From positions 1,397,501-1,461,500 of the forward strand of contig JAWNZC010000344.1 in the NCBI GenBank assembly GCA_035771165.1: DNA of 64,000 nt, in the 5' to 3' direction. A model generated the notes under the pieces. It ran no database searches, was not told the DNA's origin, and saw nothing but the letters and a program-made list of their open reading frames with translations. Below are positions 59,992 to 64,000 of the stretch, piece after piece. The position numbers and the translations under genes were made by a program. Source of the DNA: Paragorgia papillata. Lineage: Eukaryota > Cnidaria > Anthozoa > Scleralcyonacea > Coralliidae. Each line of letters begins with the position of its first letter. Within the stretch, counting starts at the first letter, position 1.

Positions 59992-62900
59992 ATGGGAGAC
60001 AATTTACGTGAATTGGCAAAGCACCTCAGGGAAGCGTCAACGCTGTTGGATTCAGTGCTGGATTCACGTCGTGATGACGGAAACACTGCTAATAATAATC
60101 AACCGACAACGGTGTCAACTAGCTCCGTTCGCTCGACCAGTACGAGACAACAACCATCTGGTCGACATGGGTCAGGGATCGGATTGTCTGCTGCGATTGG
60201 TAGTCAGATTGGAAGTGCAGTTTCCCGTGCGCGATCAATGATAACAAGTTCAGCATCCCAAGGTACATATTCAAGACTTGGCCTATGAGAACGTTTGAGA
60301 GCTACACCTCGAACTGAACCAGCCCACAACCAGACCACAAAAAAACGAAAGAAAAAGGAGGAAGTACCTGTCAAAAAGGCGTTCGAGTTTGATTTAGTAA
60401 ACGTAACTAATGAAACTGAAAAGTGGGCCATCACTGACGAAAATGTTGAACTTCGTGGACTGATCGAGATTACAACACAAAGCAAAGAAGAAGAAATTCG
60501 TTCTGCAATTGGCAAGGCAACGAGAACAAAATACAGTATGGTTAGCGATAGCGATTTTGAATTCCTGCGAGCTACCCGAAGGAAACTTTCGAAACCGGTC
60601 AGTTGCCAGTCTTTTGATTACCAGCAAGTGAAGCTGTTAGCTGGCCAAGGATCAATATACGTAAAAGTTAAAGATGGGCTTGATTGCTTGTTTGTGGATG
60701 GCAGTAGTGATGAGGAAGGTATTTCAGTAATTTAGTCATATTAAATATAAAAGTTTTATATAGAATGGCCTATTTAAACAATTATTATGAGTCAATTCCA
60801 CCTACAACCACCCCCCCCCCCCCCCCCCAGGAATTTGACTAATAAAAAATAACTATTTTAAATGAATAATAAATTATCTTTTATTATTATGCTGGTAAAT
60901 ATTTTTATATTAATACCATTGCAATCAATTTTACCCATCCTGTTTGGCTAATTACTTTAGTATTAAACTTACATTTTTTAAATACCACATTGTGGTACAG
61001 TAATTTCCCTAGATTCCCACAATGCACCATTAAAATTTCCCAACCTCATATTTTCTGTTGCACCTGCAAACCCCCCACCCACCCACCCTCCTATTAATGT
61101 AATGACTGGTACAAGTCAGCCAATATACCACACATCTGGAATGTTGGATTGTAAAATTTACAAACATCCGCCTTTCCACTTTCTTGTAAAATTTTGTAAA
61201 CTATGAATTCCAAATAAATTAAATATTTATCTATTTGTCCATATTCAGGAACTCGTAAAATTGATTGAAATGGTATTAGTGTAAAAGGAAATAACAGTTG
61301 TTCTCAGAGAATTAATGAAAAATCACAATTGTGTTTAGGGAAATATTCATAATTACTGTAAATACCACTTGAACAGTGTTATTTCCTATACAAATAATTA
61401 TTTTTATAAATTAGAGCAATCAGAATCCTGGCCATTTCCTTCAGTTTGATTGGCTGACAGTGAGGAAGTATTTAAGAACAGAAATACTTAGGGATGTTGG
61501 GTATAAGAAATATTTGATATTGGTATACATGTACAGTACAGCTAAAATTATACCAATATCAGTATACTGGTTTAAGTTATGGGCCTTTGTAGTCACATAT
61601 TATTCCATCTACGGAACCATGAAAAAATACCAAAGTTGTCACTTTTTTGCTATTAAAATTCCAGTCTATAACTATTGGTACTGTATGTCTGAAAAAGACA
61701 TATTGTCAAACCAATACATGTATGTGATTTAATAGCAGTATTTTTGGTATACTGTACATGTATTGACCATCCTTAGGAATACTGTCTGTCTCTTCCTATC
61801 TAGTTCTAAATAATGTCTAATTCCAAGTTCAGCTGGCAATTAATTATTCTTTTTAGTCTATAATATCTTTTGTGAGTTTCCTTGTTCTTTTGTTTTACAT
61901 TATATGACATATTGTTCTAAAACATGAATATATTGGGTTTTTTTTAGATTTGATGCCTCCACCATCTACACTACCAGTACCTAATTCCTCTCCCACCTCA
62001 ACTGATGTCGAAATGACAAATATACCATGTCAAGTCCACTCAGGATTGAACGAGCCTGTTAATACAAGGCCAGAAGAAATACAAAATCCCCACGAGAGTT
62101 TTACCACCTCCAATGAATCCAACCAGCTGCCAGAAATCTCAGCTGAAAGGACTAACAACCTTGTGCAAGGTAGCTTTGAACAGGTCATCTCTGACTGCAT
62201 TAAGAAATGCATAACAGAGAATATTTCTGATCCAATTGAAATTTTGAGGTGTGCTCAGAAATACATTGTACAAGGTCGCCCACTTGACATTATTTCAGCA
62301 ACAGATACAGTGGAAGGGGAAACCAACTTCATTCATGTAGACAGGCATGAAGTTTTGAAATCTGCATTTGAAGAGTTCAGTTCACTGGAGAATCCAAGAC
62401 TTACCTTGGAAGTTTCATTTTATGGTGAACTCGCATCAGATTTAGGTGGCCCTCGAAAAGAGTTTTTTATGCTATGTCTGAGAGAGATTCAATCAACAAC
62501 ATACTTTGATCAAGGGTTGCGAGATTATATGAGTGCAGACTATGAAGCTGTTGGATTAATAATGGGACTTAGCATGTTACAGAATGGATGTATTCCTCGC
62601 TTTTTGCCTGAGGAAATCATCCAAGAACTGTTCATATCAGAAACTCCTTCCCAGTGTATTGGTAACCTGCGAAAAGGATTTGCTAAAGTTGGCCTCGTTC
62701 AGATTGGAAAGGAGATACCAGTTTTCCTCAAGCTGCTTCGTCCAATAGCCACCAGTATGAGAATACCACTTATAGAGCATTCTCAAGTTATGTTCGTGCT
62801 GTAGCTAGTGGGAGAAGAGCTGGAGTGACCCTGGGAAATATTCTGCAGTTCTGCACAGGGACTGATAACGAGCCACTTCTTGGTTTTGTTATGCCTCCTT

Positions 62901-63079
62901 CTATCCAATTTGTGACAGCCACATCTTCCTCTAAATGGGCATTTATTCCTTCTGCAAATACGTGCAGCCAGGCCATGGAGCTTCCAATGTGCTCACATGA
63001 TATATCTTTGCTAACAGAAGATCAGTTATTTGAGGTTTATGACTACGCATTTTGCAACAGTTATTTTGGCCTTATTTAA
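59992..63079 (+). pseudogene. G2/M-phase E3 ubiquitin-ligase-like (HECT-like) gene, two exons, broken
   Basis: Exon 1 (59992-60718) begins MGDNLRELAKHLREAS and ends at a GTATTT donor; a TGA interrupts it at 60286-60288. Exon 2 (61948-63079) begins after TTTTTTTAG and keeps the frame. It contains VSFYGELASDLGGPRKEFF (HECT N-lobe), then after a one-base shift near 62755 RAVASGRRAGVTLGN and LGFVMPPSIQFV. The tail has IPSANTCSQAMELPM, where the cysteine corresponds to the catalytic HECT position. Multi-copy genes of this G2E3-like type are common in cnidarians and fish. HECT enzymes pass ubiquitin to targets through that cysteine. Confidence 0.7.
60719..61947 (+). other. Intron of the HECT-like gene
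   Basis: Begins GTATTT, ends TTTTTTTAG, 1.23 kb. Contains a poly-C run (about 60811-60829) and AT-rich sequence. No internal gene. Confidence 0.6.
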
Positions 63080-64000
63080 ATTCGTAACAGTATTGCACAA
63101 TGTCATCTAATGAAGTGATACAATTTTATGAAGTTTGGTTTTTTGTTGTGTTCGAATAACCTATGTTATAGTTTTAGCATACAAACACTGAAACAGGCTA
63201 TCCTTTTGGGTATTTATGCATTGTTTATCTTTTTTAAGCACTTTTTATACAACCAACTTATAACTTTATTCATATTTGCATTATATATATATGTATATAT
63301 ACTTTATACAAAGTTAATATTAACACAGTAAAATGAGCTATAGTATTGTCTATTAAATATTGTTTATCAAAATAATATGTACAAGTCAGTTCCAACTGAC
63401 ACCCCCCCTTGGCATACCCGGGAGTATAACTCAGATTGTGCTCTGTATGGGTGGGCATTTAATGCAAACTAAGATTTGAGTAAGAGAAGAATGGACATTT
63501 GAAAAGCTGCTTTACCTATGAATTTGAACTTGCTGTAGCTACTGTACAAGTGCAACATTTGACCAATGTATTTACCAGCATAGTGGAGAAGAACCAAAAT
63601 GTTTTGAAGTCTAATTCCTGGGGGTTGGCTAGGGGTGGGGGGAGGGGGAGGTGATTGCAGCTGGAATTAACTCATACATTATTCTTGTTATTTCTATTGA
63701 ATGTTCTTCACCATATGCCCAGGCCCCAGGGTAGGGAGAATGGCTATCAAAGGGATACTGATGAATTTGTATGTCTCAAGACAGATAAATTTGACAAAAT
63801 AGAATCTATTTGTTAAACAATCACTTTTTCAGCTTTCTTGTGGGGGTGGAATTTCAGGAACCAAGCCCAGGGGGGGGGGAAGATCAGCATGGAGAATGTA
63901 GTCACAGGAATTTGAAAGCATGGCCATCAAATGGTTGGTCCATTTAATTCCCTATTTTATCTTGTACAATTTGGAGAGCATTTACAAAAATGTCCACTCC
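63080..64000. other. 3' flank with G-rich tracts
   Basis: No gene seen. G-rich runs at about 63618-63655 and 63868-63880 could form G-quadruplexes. Confidence 0.5.

Noticed and set aside
61460..61732. Open frame within the HECT-like gene intron
   Set aside because: Composition is non-coding and it lies wholly inside the intron.

Overview
The window is metazoan nuclear DNA made almost entirely of nested mobile elements. Split eukaryotic genes with GT-AG introns, a HECT-type ubiquitin-ligase-like gene, DIRS retrotransposons, a LINE and Maverick/Polinton elements point to a marine invertebrate. A cnidarian is my best guess, from the repeat repertoire and gene families and not from any marker gene.

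Layout. Bases 1-2957 hold host-like DNA, a 100-bp foldback and the C-terminal remains of an uncharacterised multi-copy gene on the minus strand; its N-terminal part appears to be at 57722-58720. Bases 2966-8504 have inverted ends and contain a degenerate LINE split by a 1.4-kb composite MITE. Bases 8521-57717 are bounded by a perfect 6-bp target duplication (TGGGTT) and long inverted repeats beginning AGTAGT. I read this as an old Polinton ('Polinton A'). It keeps two packaging-ATPase copies (15.6-16.4 and 54.4-55.1 kb) and a DNA polymerase B scrap (17.9-18.5 kb), and it has been invaded by a hAT-like element, a DIRS element lacking most of its RT (11.6-14.9 kb) and a second DIRS element.

The second DIRS element is itself split, inside its tyrosine-recombinase gene, by a 30.4-kb very AT-rich Maverick ('Maverick B', 20025-50407). 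Maverick B has about 240-bp inverted repeats and a 5-bp duplication (CCATT), and the recombinase reading frame continues across the two sides. It encodes a protein-primed-type DNA polymerase B, a packaging ATPase, an adenain-like protease, an integrase, a penton-like minor capsid protein and a probable capsid protein, plus small basic proteins that share a Q-x-G-G motif. Accessory genes include a Fic-domain gene, a SET-domain gene and an exonuclease-like gene. There are several paralogous families, spliced genes, the same divergent gene pair mirrored at both ends, and a tRNA-like structure just inside the right terminal repeat.

Together the core genes describe a virus-like transposon: polymerase to replicate, integrase to insert, ATPase, protease and capsid proteins to make particles. 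Many of its genes carry frameshifts or stops although the terminal repeats are nearly identical. Either it died recently, was mobilised in trans, or the assembly has homopolymer errors. Bases 57724-64000 return to host sequence, with a 20-bp satellite and a two-exon HECT-like gene that has two breaks.
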